Origin: Magnetococcales bacterium
GTDB lineage: Bacteria; Pseudomonadota; Magnetococcia; Magnetococcales; Magnetaquicoccaceae
Direction of reading: 5' to 3'
NCBI GenBank assembly: GCA_015228895.1
Contig: JADGCR010000137.1
Location: forward strand, 1 to 6,167
DNA: 6,167 nucleotides
The stretch's first letter is position 1, and the number at the start of each line of letters is the position of its first letter. The position numbers and the translations under genes are program-made. The notes beneath the pieces are model-generated. The model was not told the origin of the DNA, did no database searches, and was given only the letters and a program-made list of their open reading frames with translations. Below, in pieces: positions 1-5,810 of the stretch.

Positions 1-3
1 GCC

Positions 4-447
4 ATGAAAAGTCGTTGCGCTGCGCTGGTGCTGGTTTGCGTTTGGATGGTGGCCTGTTTCGAGGCCAGGGCCCAATCCCCCTATCCCAAGGTTCAGCCCC
101 TGCTGGACACCTCCACAACCGTGCTGGACGAGCCGTTGCGCTTTCCGGATGGTTCCCCGATGCGGGTCTCCTCGACCATCGTGACCATCACGCCAGGAGA
201 GGAGACCCTGTGGCACAGGCATGGGGTTCCCATGTACGTCTACATTCTCTCCGGTGAGGTGACTGTGGACTACCGGGATCGGGGCACCCGCACCTTCGGG
301 GCCGGGAGCGCCTTCGTCGAGGCGATGCGGCAGTGGCACCGCGGCACCAACCGGGGCCGGGAACCGGCGCGCATTCTGGTGGTCCATATGGGATCGGAAC
401 AGGCTCGGAATGTCATTCTGCAAGATGAAAAGAAGGAAAACCAGTGA
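4..447 (+). CDS. Secreted small single-domain cupin protein
   Basis: The 147-residue product starts with a basic, then hydrophobic segment and a likely signal peptidase I site, ARA|QS, after residue 23, so it is probably periplasmic. A weaker alternative is lipidation at Cys18 (MVAC). Residues about 40-130 form one cupin barrel. Motif 1 reads G65-x5-H71-R-H73-x3-M77-x6-G84, and motif 2 has H112-x3-N116. H71, H73 and H112 can bind a metal, but the usual glutamate ligand is replaced by Met77. Cupins of this size range from enzymes to ligand binders, so the substrate is unknown. The ATG lies three bases from the window edge, so the ribosome binding site and any upstream in-frame start cannot be seen; the signal peptide supports this start. 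The stop overlaps the next gene by 4 bases, suggesting co-transcription. The fold is confident, the function is not. Confidence 0.85.
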   Translation: MKSRCAALVLVCVWMVACFEARAQSPYPKVQPLLDTSTTVLDEPLRFPDGSPMRVSSTIVTITPGEETLWHRHGVPMYVYILSGEVTVDYRDRGTRTFGAGSAFVEAMRQWHRGTNRGREPARILVVHMGSEQARNVILQDEKKENQ

Positions 448-1016
448 CCATGCTCGACCAGGAATTTTTTGTATCGAACACGGATGATCAAGGCAGGCGG
501 CGTCCCGCCTTGCGGACCACCGTTCCCTTGCGGCTGTTGCGTCTCATGGGGCTGCTCACGGGTGAGACCGGTGGCCGGGACGATGAGATGCGGGGCACCC
601 GGATTCCCCTCCGGATCGTGCGTGAAGTGCGGGAGGGGTGCCAGTATACCGCCGAGTTCGGGTCGGTGGAGGAGAGTGAATGGTTTCCCGTCCCGGTGCA
701 GCTGGTGACCATTCCTTGTCGCTCTCCCGCCGGGGAGGGGCGATGCGCCCGCACCGGCGAGGAACGGCCATGCACCCTTTTTGGCGTCGTCGCGTCGCTG
801 GAGACCCCGGAAAAGGAGCGGGTGAGCATCATCGTGGCGCCCATACTTCCGGGTGCCACCCTCACCCTCTCCGAGCGGGAGCTGCTGCTCAAGAAAAGGG
901 AGCTGTACGCGAAATCGTTGCGACTGTGGGAAGATGCGTTGGCGCCGATCAATCTGTTGATGGATGCCACCACCCGTGGCGTGCAGTTCTGGGTGCGCTC
1001 CTGGTTCGGCAAATAG
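444..1016 (+). CDS. Unrecognised 190-residue cytoplasmic protein
   Basis: I do not recognise this protein. I place the start at GTG 444, which overlaps the cupin stop and sits 6 bases after an AAGGA at 433-437. ATG 450 is in frame but 12 bases away. No signal peptide or clear membrane helix is visible. The N-terminal third is basic and rich in Arg and Leu. The middle (residues about 55-140) looks like a beta-rich globular domain. It carries Cys66 and then Cys92, Cys101 and Cys110, the last three exactly nine residues apart in a Gly/Arg/Glu-rich loop. A charged helix follows at about 143-165, and the C-terminus is Trp/Phe-rich, ending in SWFGK, which might touch a membrane. Overlap with the cupin gene suggests a shared transcript. 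Its end faces the glycosyltransferase gene with 7 bases between them and no visible terminator. Confidence 0.75.
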   Translation: MTMLDQEFFVSNTDDQGRRRPALRTTVPLRLLRLMGLLTGETGGRDDEMRGTRIPLRIVREVREGCQYTAEFGSVEESEWFPVPVQLVTIPCRSPAGEGRCARTGEERPCTLFGVVASLETPEKERVSIIVAPILPGATLTLSERELLLKKRELYAKSLRLWEDALAPINLLMDATTRGVQFWVRSWFGK

Positions 1017-1023
1017 GGGCGCC

Positions 1024-2016
1024 TCAGCGGACCTGCGGATTCAGCAGGCCGGACACCTCCCCGATGGCGTAGCCGAAATGCTGCACGATGAACACCAGCG
1101 CCACCAGGGCCGTCAGGTCCGGACGTCCCTTGCGTCCGCAAAGCCATGCCGCGTAGCCGAGAATGGCGGGAAAATAGAGGGCGCCGCACCAGAAAACCGG
1201 ATGGAGAGGCAGCAGCAACACCGAGGAGACCCCCAGCAGAAACAGGGGGGGAAGGAGATAGACCGGTGTCCGCATGCCGGGATGGCGTTTGAGCAGACGC
1301 GCCCGACCCCGACCGTAGCGCACCATGTTGCCATACCAGATGCGCGGGGTGGGGCGGAACTTGTGCAGCACCGGCAGGCCGGGAAGGAACACCATGCGTC
1401 CCCCGCGCGCGTTCAGGCGGAAGTTGAGGTCCGCGTCCTCGGCCTCGCTCCCCAACGAGACATCGAAGCCCCCCACCGCCAGAATCGCCTCCCTGGCATA
1501 CAGCACATTGAGGGTGGGCAGACTGGGGACCTGGCGGGGGGTTTGGAATTGGCGACCCTGGGCGCTGTTGAAACTGCCCGCGAAGGAGTCCATGGCCAGC
1601 CCCACGGCCTGCACGAAGGGGGTGCTGTCTGGGGGTGGCACATTGCCCCCGCCCACCGCCACCACCGCGGGTTCCACGCTCCGGTGGTGGAGGAACGCTT
1701 TGGACAACCGTTCCAGCCACTCCGGCGGGGCCTCGCAATCCGCGTCGATGAAGGCGACATGGGGATGCCGGGCGGCGGCGACCCCTTGGTTGCGGCCGAT
1801 GGCCGTCCCCTTGCGGGGTTCGCTGACCAGCAGCACCCGGGGATGGATGGCGGCGTAGGCCGCGATGATCTCCCCGGTTTTGTCCCGGGACCCGCCATCC
1901 ACCGCCACGATCTCGAAGAGGTGGGGGGGGTGGCTCTGCGTCAGCAGCGAGTCCAGGCACCGGGCGATGTTCCCCGCTTCGTTCCAGCAGACCACGATCA
2001 CGGAAATTTCCATCAT
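1024..2016 (-). CDS. Membrane-anchored family 2 glycosyltransferase
   Basis: The 330-residue protein has a GT-A nucleotide-sugar transferase domain over residues about 1-235. It opens with ISVIVVCWNEAGNI, then VAVDGGSRDKT (38-47), the metal-binding DAD at 91-93 in FIDADCEAP, and an acceptor-side EAED at 191-194 in the place of the usual catalytic ED/DE. The C-terminus has about three hydrophobic segments (roughly 250-270, 274-293 and 299-325), which should hold it in the inner membrane with the catalytic domain in the cytoplasm. The order and the HFGYAIGEVSGLL tail recall ExoA-type polysaccharide glycosyltransferases. Sugar and acceptor are unknown. It starts at ATG 2016-2014, with GGAG 8 bases upstream; a second ATG follows at once. 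It overlaps the radical SAM stop by ATGA, so it is the second gene of a coupled pair. Family is secure, substrate is not. Confidence 0.93.
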   Translation of the reverse strand: MMEISVIVVCWNEAGNIARCLDSLLTQSHPPHLFEIVAVDGGSRDKTGEIIAAYAAIHPRVLLVSEPRKGTAIGRNQGVAAARHPHVAFIDADCEAPPEWLERLSKAFLHHRSVEPAVVAVGGGNVPPPDSTPFVQAVGLAMDSFAGSFNSAQGRQFQTPRQVPSLPTLNVLYAREAILAVGGFDVSLGSEAEDADLNFRLNARGGRMVFLPGLPVLHKFRPTPRIWYGNMVRYGRGRARLLKRHPGMRTPVYLLPPLFLLGVSSVLLLPLHPVFWCGALYFPAILGYAAWLCGRKGRPDLTALVALVFIVQHFGYAIGEVSGLLNPQVR

Positions 2017-3476
2017 TTCATGCGCTCCAGGAAGGCGTTCCGCAGCAGTTTCCAGAAGAAGGATTGGGCGGAGAGCAGGCTGCGATACCCTTCTGCGGGG
2101 TCACGGACAGCCTGCCACAGTTTCTTCAGCAGGTAACGGGGACGCAGATGATAGCGTCTCAGGTAGTCGTCGCACAACGCCACCATCTCCCGGGACGACA
2201 GCTGAGGAGTCTCCAGGACGCAGTTGTGCTGACCCTCCCCGTCCAGCCAGCGGGCGTAATCGGTGGTGGTCAGATAGCCGTTGCTTTTGGCCCATTCGAA
2301 GGCTTCCGTGCCTGGATAGACGTACAACGGATAAAACTGCATGCTGTCGCAATCGGCCTGGATGGCGAACCGGTAACTGGCGGCCAGGGTTTCCCTGGTG
2401 TCCCCCGGATTGCCCACCATCATGCAGCCGTGGACCAGCAGACCCGCCTGTTTGACATCCTGGACGAACCGCCGGTATTTTTCCAGGGTGATCCCTTTGC
2501 CCATGGCGTCCAGAATGCTCTGCGCTCCGCTTTCGAACCCCACCGTCACCAGGCGGCAGCCGGCCTTTTTCATCAGGGCCAGCAGTTCCGGTTTCACGTC
2601 CCCCCGCACGTTGCAATACCATTTCAGCCTGAGCCGCCGCCGGATGATCTCCTCGCAGATCCCCCGGACGTGAGCGGGACTGGCGGTGAAGCAGTCGTCC
2701 TCGATGCCCACCTCTTTCACCATGGGCAGATGGGTCTGGATGTACGCCAGCTCATCCACCACGTTCCGCGCGCTGCGCACCCGGTAGCGGCGGGAGTGGA
2801 ACACCTGGGGATAGACGCAGAAGAAACAGCGATGGGGGCACCCCCGGCCCGTGATGATCATCACCATGGGATAATTGGCGGCGGCGAAAAAATAGTCCCG
2901 GACATTCAGGTGCCGGAGGTAGACCCGGGAGACGAAGGGCAGGGCGTCCAGATGTTCCAGTTTCTCCCTGGGGGCGGTCAGGAACGGTTCTCCCGCCCGG
3001 CGCAGCGCCAGCCCCTGGACCGGCTCCAGGGGTTGGCGGTGTTCCAGCGCCCCGGCCAGCTCCACCACCGTGGCGTCATACTCCCCGATGGCGACGCCGT
3101 CGATGGCCGGGTTCCGTGACAGGGACTCCTCCGGCAGGGCCGAGGGGTGGGTGCCCACCAGCAAAATGAAACTGGCGGGAAAACGTTCCTTGATCCGGGC
3201 CGCCACGGCGCTGTCGTGATGGATGCTGGGGGTGCTGGTATCGACCACCACCAGGCCCGGCTGCCAATCTTCCAGAAAAAGGTACAGGTCGTCCAGGGTG
3301 GCCAGGCGGGCCGGGGCGTCGAACAGTCGCGCGTCGTGACCGTTGTGTTGCGCCCAACCCGTGGCGTAGGCCAGCCAGATGGGATAGTAGAAGGTTCCCC
3401 CCTTGGTGACCGCCGGACTGCGGGAGGTGCGGGAGAAGCGGCCCAGGAAGGGCGGATTCAGGAACAGTATGTTCAT
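2013..3476 (-). CDS. B12-binding-domain radical SAM protein
   Basis: The 487-residue protein has the two-part build of cobalamin-type radical SAM enzymes. An N-terminal Rossmann-like domain (about 1-140) opens with MNILFLNPPFLGRFS, followed by YYPIWLAYATGWAQ and NGHDARLFDAP. The radical SAM barrel (about 195-400) contains the 4Fe-4S site C213-x3-C217-x2-C220 in RGCPHRCFFC. Further barrel signatures are VGIEDDCF (256-263), VTVGFESGAQ (310-319) and MMVGNPGDT (352-360). Such enzymes make a 5'-deoxyadenosyl radical, and many members methylate or rearrange unreactive carbons in lipids, pigments and natural products. The organisation resembles the HpnJ/BchE-like class, but I cannot assign it to either. 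A strict DxHxxG cobalamin motif is not seen, which is common in this class. ATG 3476 is the first start after an in-frame stop at 3492-3494, yet it has no convincing Shine-Dalgarno sequence. It leads the operon with the glycosyltransferase. Confidence 0.92.
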   Translation of the reverse strand: MNILFLNPPFLGRFSRTSRSPAVTKGGTFYYPIWLAYATGWAQHNGHDARLFDAPARLATLDDLYLFLEDWQPGLVVVDTSTPSIHHDSAVAARIKERFPASFILLVGTHPSALPEESLSRNPAIDGVAIGEYDATVVELAGALEHRQPLEPVQGLALRRAGEPFLTAPREKLEHLDALPFVSRVYLRHLNVRDYFFAAANYPMVMIITGRGCPHRCFFCVYPQVFHSRRYRVRSARNVVDELAYIQTHLPMVKEVGIEDDCFTASPAHVRGICEEIIRRRLRLKWYCNVRGDVKPELLALMKKAGCRLVTVGFESGAQSILDAMGKGITLEKYRRFVQDVKQAGLLVHGCMMVGNPGDTRETLAASYRFAIQADCDSMQFYPLYVYPGTEAFEWAKSNGYLTTTDYARWLDGEGQHNCVLETPQLSSREMVALCDDYLRRYHLRPRYLLKKLWQAVRDPAEGYRSLLSAQSFFWKLLRNAFLERMK

Positions 3477-3482
3477 CGAGGT

Positions 3483-3495
3483 GTGAAAATTTCAC
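3483..3495. promoter_or_regulatory. Palindrome GTGAAA-A-TTTCAC, candidate operator
   Basis: Two perfect 6-base arms flank one central base. The site ends 6 bases upstream of the radical SAM start codon, where a Shine-Dalgarno sequence would normally be. The one-base spacer makes a full RNA hairpin unlikely (at best 4 pairs with a 5-base loop), so a DNA-binding dimer is the better guess. The match could be chance. Confidence 0.35.
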
Positions 3496-3596
3496 GAAAT
3501 TCCGGTTGATCTGGTTTACCCGCTTCGACCCGTCAGGGTAGCACCGATCCGGTGGAAACACCAACCGATCCTGATCCTCCGGCGGGTCGATTCGGT

Positions 3597-3625
3597 TTGA
3601 TTTTTTTTTCGGGTGTGCCGATAAG
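3597..3625 (+). promoter_or_regulatory. Candidate sigma70-type promoter for the OMP gene
   Basis: A -35-like TTGATT (3597-3602) and a -10-like GATAAG (3620-3625) are separated by 17 bases, each matching four of six consensus positions. The spacer begins with the rest of a nine-T run. Transcription would start near 3632, giving a leader of about 37 bases before the OMP start. This rests on pattern only. Confidence 0.4.
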
Positions 3626-3656
3626 AAAGGATGCGCCGTTCCCTTGACTCCCGAAG

Positions 3657-3661
3657 AAGGA
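3657..3661 (+). promoter_or_regulatory. Ribosome binding site deciding the OMP start
   Basis: AAGGA lies 4 bases before ATG 3666, 7 before ATG 3669 and 16 before ATG 3678. The 7-base spacing favours the second ATG. Confidence 0.6.
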
Positions 3662-3668
3662 TTGGATG

Positions 3669-4289
3669 ATGGAATACATGAAATACAGGGTCGTGTTGTG
3701 CGTCTGTCTGCTCCCCTGGTGCGTCGCTTCCACGGCCCAGACCATGGAGTCCGGTTTGCGACCCTATGTCAGCCTGAAAATCGGCGCCGCCATCCCCAAG
3801 GACCACAATACCACGGAGGGCAGCGATGCGTTCGACAACGGCATGAGTTTCTCCGGTGCCGTGGGTGTGCGGCTGCAACCGGCCCTGCGTCTGGAGTTGG
3901 AGGGGTCGTTCCGTCGCTTCGACACCGACCGGTCCAACGAGGGGGGGGTGGACCGGCAGGTGGTGGGCGCAATCGCCCATCAGGCGCTGCTGACCAATCT
4001 GTACTACGATTTCCAGGTGATGGACGCCGTGCGGTTCCATCTGGGAGGGGGCGTGGGCATGGGGATGGCCGACACGAGGATCACGGCGCTCACCACCGGT
4101 GCCAACACGGTCTATCCGGATGCCAGGAAACGTGATTACGGCTTCGCCTACCAGTTGGGGAGCGGACTTTCCATCCCGCTCGGCGAAAAGTGGTTCACCG
4201 ATATCGGATATCGTTTTCTGGTGACCCACACCGACGACGATGGTTTGAGCATGCATGAGATCACCGCCGGTCTGCGGTATGGTTACTGA
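3669..4289 (+). CDS. Small outer-membrane beta-barrel protein (OmpA-like/porin-like fold)
   Basis: The product is 206 residues from ATG 3669 (207 from ATG 3666). It begins with a signal peptide containing a basic residue and a hydrophobic core, with probable cleavage in STA|Q near residue 23. The mature part shows alternating hydrophobic and polar strands: LRPYVSLKIGAAI, FSGAVGVRL, ALRLELEGSFRRF, ALLTNLYYDFQ, VRFHLGGGVGMGMA, YGFAYQLGSGLSI, WFTDIGYRFLVTH and HEITAGLRYGY. That is close to eight strands, and the protein ends in Tyr as the BAM assembly signal prefers. It therefore resembles the OMP_b-brl / opacity-type family, which sits in the outer membrane and can act in surface structure, adhesion or small-solute passage; which of these applies is not visible. 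It stands alone, with its own leader and 138 bases before tatA. Confidence 0.85.
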   Translation: MEYMKYRVVLCVCLLPWCVASTAQTMESGLRPYVSLKIGAAIPKDHNTTEGSDAFDNGMSFSGAVGVRLQPALRLELEGSFRRFDTDRSNEGGVDRQVVGAIAHQALLTNLYYDFQVMDAVRFHLGGGVGMGMADTRITALTTGANTVYPDARKRDYGFAYQLGSGLSIPLGEKWFTDIGYRFLVTHTDDDGLSMHEITAGLRYGY

Positions 4290-4427
4290 CCCGTCCGGAA
4301 GCGCCACCGCAAAATTTACCACGCCTCCTGATTGACGAATCCTGGTGTCCCGCACGCCGATGTGGTAGCCTTTATCGGTTCGATCTCTTTTCGCCATTCA
4401 TCCACTCAACTCAAGGAGTACCACTGC
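4290..4427 (+). promoter_or_regulatory. Intergenic region upstream of tatA
   Basis: This 138-base gap probably carries the tat operon promoter. The best candidate is an extended -10-like TGGTAGCCT at 4363-4371, but no good -35 sits 16-18 bases upstream; TTGACG at 4332-4337 is 28 bases away. No intrinsic terminator for the OMP gene is clear: TGCGGT (4273-4278) and ACCGCA (4306-4311) pair, but with a loop near 27 bases. Confidence 0.3.
4413..4418 (+). promoter_or_regulatory. Ribosome binding site fixing the tatA start
   Basis: AAGGAG lies 9 bases before ATG 4428. It supports that start over the in-frame TTG at 4332, which would add 32 residues not found in the TatA family. Confidence 0.75.
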
Positions 4428-4652
4428 ATGGGACTGGGAACCTCACATCTACTCATCATTCTGGTGATCGTTCTGGTCGTCTTCGGAGCTGGAAAGCTGC
4501 CGTCGGTCATGCGGGATCTGGGCCAGGGGGTCAAGAGTTTCAAGGACGCCATGAGCGGGGACAAGGATCCACCGGACGAACTGCCCAAAACCGAGGAAAA
4601 ACTGGCGGGCCAACCCTCCATCGAAGGTCAATCCAAAAGGGACGTCTCCTGA
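4428..4652 (+). CDS. tatA: Sec-independent translocase subunit TatA
   Basis: TatA oligomerises in the inner membrane to form the path through which folded twin-arginine proteins pass. The 74-residue product has the family plan: a short N-terminus MGLGTSH, one transmembrane helix (about 6-20), the FG hinge at 19-20 followed by AGKLP, and an amphipathic helix (about 25-43, with [18 protein letters not shown] close to E. coli TatA). A charged, loose tail follows. His7 occupies the place of the polar Gln8 of E. coli TatA. The length is normal to slightly short. A strong AAGGAG lies 9 bases before the start. It is the first gene of the tat cluster, 25 bases before tatB. The Gly-rich hinge and the amphipathic sequence, and the separate tatB next door, make TatA the right choice over TatB or TatE. 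Confidence 0.96.
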   Translation: MGLGTSHLLIILVIVLVVFGAGKLPSVMRDLGQGVKSFKDAMSGDKDPPDELPKTEEKLAGQPSIEGQSKRDVS

Positions 4653-4677
4653 TCTCCGACGGCTGGAGCAAAGCCTC

Positions 4678-5055
4678 ATGTTTGGTTTGAGCTGGATCGA
4701 AATTTTCATCATCTTGCTGGTTGCCCTCCTGGTCATCGGACCCGATAAACTGCCGGAAGTCGCTCGCGGATGCGCCCGTGTGATCCGACAGGTTCAGCGA
4801 CTCGTCAGCGATGTGCGGGAGAGCATCCATATGGAGGAGTTCGAGGCCAAGGTGCGGGAGAGTTCCCATTACACGCCGCCGGCCAACCCCTCCGAACCGC
4901 CCCGGGTTGTCGATGCGGCCATGCTGGCGGAATCTCCCGGAGCCGTCGAGACTCCCGAGGTCGGCCCGGTCGCGGTGGAACCCGCCCCGACCGCCCATCC
5001 CGCCGCCCTCCCGGTGGTGGCGTCCGTCCACAAAGACGCTCTGGCCCGCTCATGA
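4678..5055 (+). CDS. tatB: Sec-independent translocase subunit TatB
   Basis: TatB works with TatC as the receptor for twin-arginine signal peptides. The 125-residue protein has a very short N-terminus, with Glu8 in the membrane helix (about 5-20), the hinge G21-P22 followed by DKLPE, and an amphipathic helix (about 26-60, including RVIRQVQRLVSDVRES and MEEFEAKV). These match the TatB pattern MF-x-[IL]-x3-E and LGP. The last 60 residues are rich in Pro, Ala, Glu and Val and look disordered, as usual for the family, and the chain is shorter than E. coli TatB. GGAG (4665-4668) is 9 bases before the ATG. The stop codon is shared in an ATGA overlap with tatC. Confidence 0.95.
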   Translation: MFGLSWIEIFIILLVALLVIGPDKLPEVARGCARVIRQVQRLVSDVRESIHMEEFEAKVRESSHYTPPANPSEPPRVVDAAMLAESPGAVETPEVGPVAVEPAPTAHPAALPVVASVHKDALARS

Positions 5056-5810
5056 CCATGGGACCCACCGATACGGCCCCGTTGCTGACCCATCTGATCG
5101 AACTGCGTAACCGTTTGATGGTCTCGGTGCTGGCGATCCTCATCGGCTTTCTGATCTGCTGGGGATTTTCCGAGGATATTTTCGCCTTCCTGATCAAGCC
5201 GTTGCGGGAGATCATGGGGCCGAACGACAAGATGATCTTCACCGGACTCCACGAGGCGTTCTTCACCTATCTCAAGGTGTCGGCCTTCGCCGGTCTGGTG
5301 CTGGCCCTGCCGGTCGTCCTCACCCAGTTCTGGCTGTTTGTGGCGCCGGGACTCTATGAGTCGGAAAAACGGTCGTTTCTGCCGTTTCTGCTCATGACCC
5401 CGGCGCTTTTCTTTCTGGGAGCCTCGCTGGCCTATCTGTTTGTCTTTCCAATGGCATTCAAATATTTCCTGAGTTTTGCCACACCCGACATCGCGGCCAT
5501 GCCCTCCATATCGGAATATGTCAGTCTGATCATGACCCTGATGCTCGCCTTCGGTCTGGTGTTTGAAATGCCCATCGGTTTGCTGCTGCTCATCAAGACC
5601 GGGGCGATCAATACCGCGTGGCTGGTGGACAAGAGAAAATACAATATCGTCCTCTCGTTCGTCATCGCCGGGATCATCACCCCCCCGGACCCCATTTCGC
5701 AGATCATGCTGGCGGTGCCCATGTGCATCATGTACGAAATCGCCATTTTTCTGGGGCGTGGCATCGAACGTAAACGTGACATGACGCCCAAGACGGAGAT
5801 CGAGGCATGA
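5052..5810 (+). CDS. tatC: Sec-independent translocase subunit TatC
   Basis: TatC is the six-helix inner-membrane core that recognises the twin-arginine signal. The 252-residue product is of normal length. Conserved features are LLTHLIELRNRL (11-22, with Glu17 and Arg19), the first-loop IKPL (48-51), LYESEKR (101-107, whose Glu105 matches the signal-binding E. coli Glu103), FVFPMAFKYF (130-139), Glu172 in the transmembrane FEMP, and TPPDPISQ (210-217). Six hydrophobic segments are visible. I start it at ATG 5052, overlapping tatB by ATGA; ATG 5058 is an alternative. No good Shine-Dalgarno sequence precedes it, so translation is probably coupled to tatB. The open frame continues upstream to 4770, but that part lies over tatB and has no TatC homology. 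It overlaps rnj by ATGA at its end. Confidence 0.97.
   Translation: MTMGPTDTAPLLTHLIELRNRLMVSVLAILIGFLICWGFSEDIFAFLIKPLREIMGPNDKMIFTGLHEAFFTYLKVSAFAGLVLALPVVLTQFWLFVAPGLYESEKRSFLPFLLMTPALFFLGASLAYLFVFPMAFKYFLSFATPDIAAMPSISEYVSLIMTLMLAFGLVFEMPIGLLLLIKTGAINTAWLVDKRKYNIVLSFVIAGIITPPDPISQIMLAVPMCIMYEIAIFLGRGIERKRDMTPKTEIEA

Larger units (their letters stand above)
3477..3665. promoter_or_regulatory. Divergent intergenic region between radical SAM and OMP genes
   Basis: These 189 bases separate two genes reading outward, so they must contain promoters for both. Visible elements, from left to right, are: a palindrome at 3483-3495; an inverted repeat TACCC (3517-3521) and GGGTA (3536-3540); two copies of ACCGATCC at 3543-3550 and 3564-3571, 21 bases apart start to start; a nine-T run at 3601-3609; and a sigma70-like promoter towards the OMP gene. 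I saw no strong promoter for the minus-strand pair and no coding frame of its own. Confidence 0.6.

Noticed and set aside
488..1960. 490-residue minus-strand frame spanning gene 2 and the glycosyltransferase
   Set aside because: It is Pro/Arg/Gly-rich without motifs, and it crosses two well-supported genes in the wrong frame.
964..2136. 390-residue plus-strand frame opposite the glycosyltransferase
   Set aside because: It is rich in His, Gln, Gly and Arg, with no family signature, while the minus strand encodes a complete GT2 with its motifs.
3573..3609. Possible rho-independent terminator ending in the nine-T run
   Set aside because: The only stem nearby (GATCC with GGGTC) is 5 pairs with a G-T pair, is separated from the T-run by about 13 bases, and no plus-strand gene ends just upstream.
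3516..4397. 293-residue open frame on the minus strand opposite the outer-membrane protein
   Set aside because: Its composition (rich in His, Gly, Arg and Gln) has no domain signature, and the plus-strand frame has a signal peptide, beta strands and a ribosome binding site. Long antisense frames are expected in GC-rich DNA.
4332..4427. N-terminal extension of tatA from TTG 4332
   Set aside because: TatA begins directly before its membrane helix, and AAGGAG precedes ATG 4428.
4770..5051. N-terminal extension of the tatC frame
   Set aside because: It lies over tatB in another frame, is Arg/Gly/Pro-rich and resembles no TatC; ATG 5052 gives normal family length.
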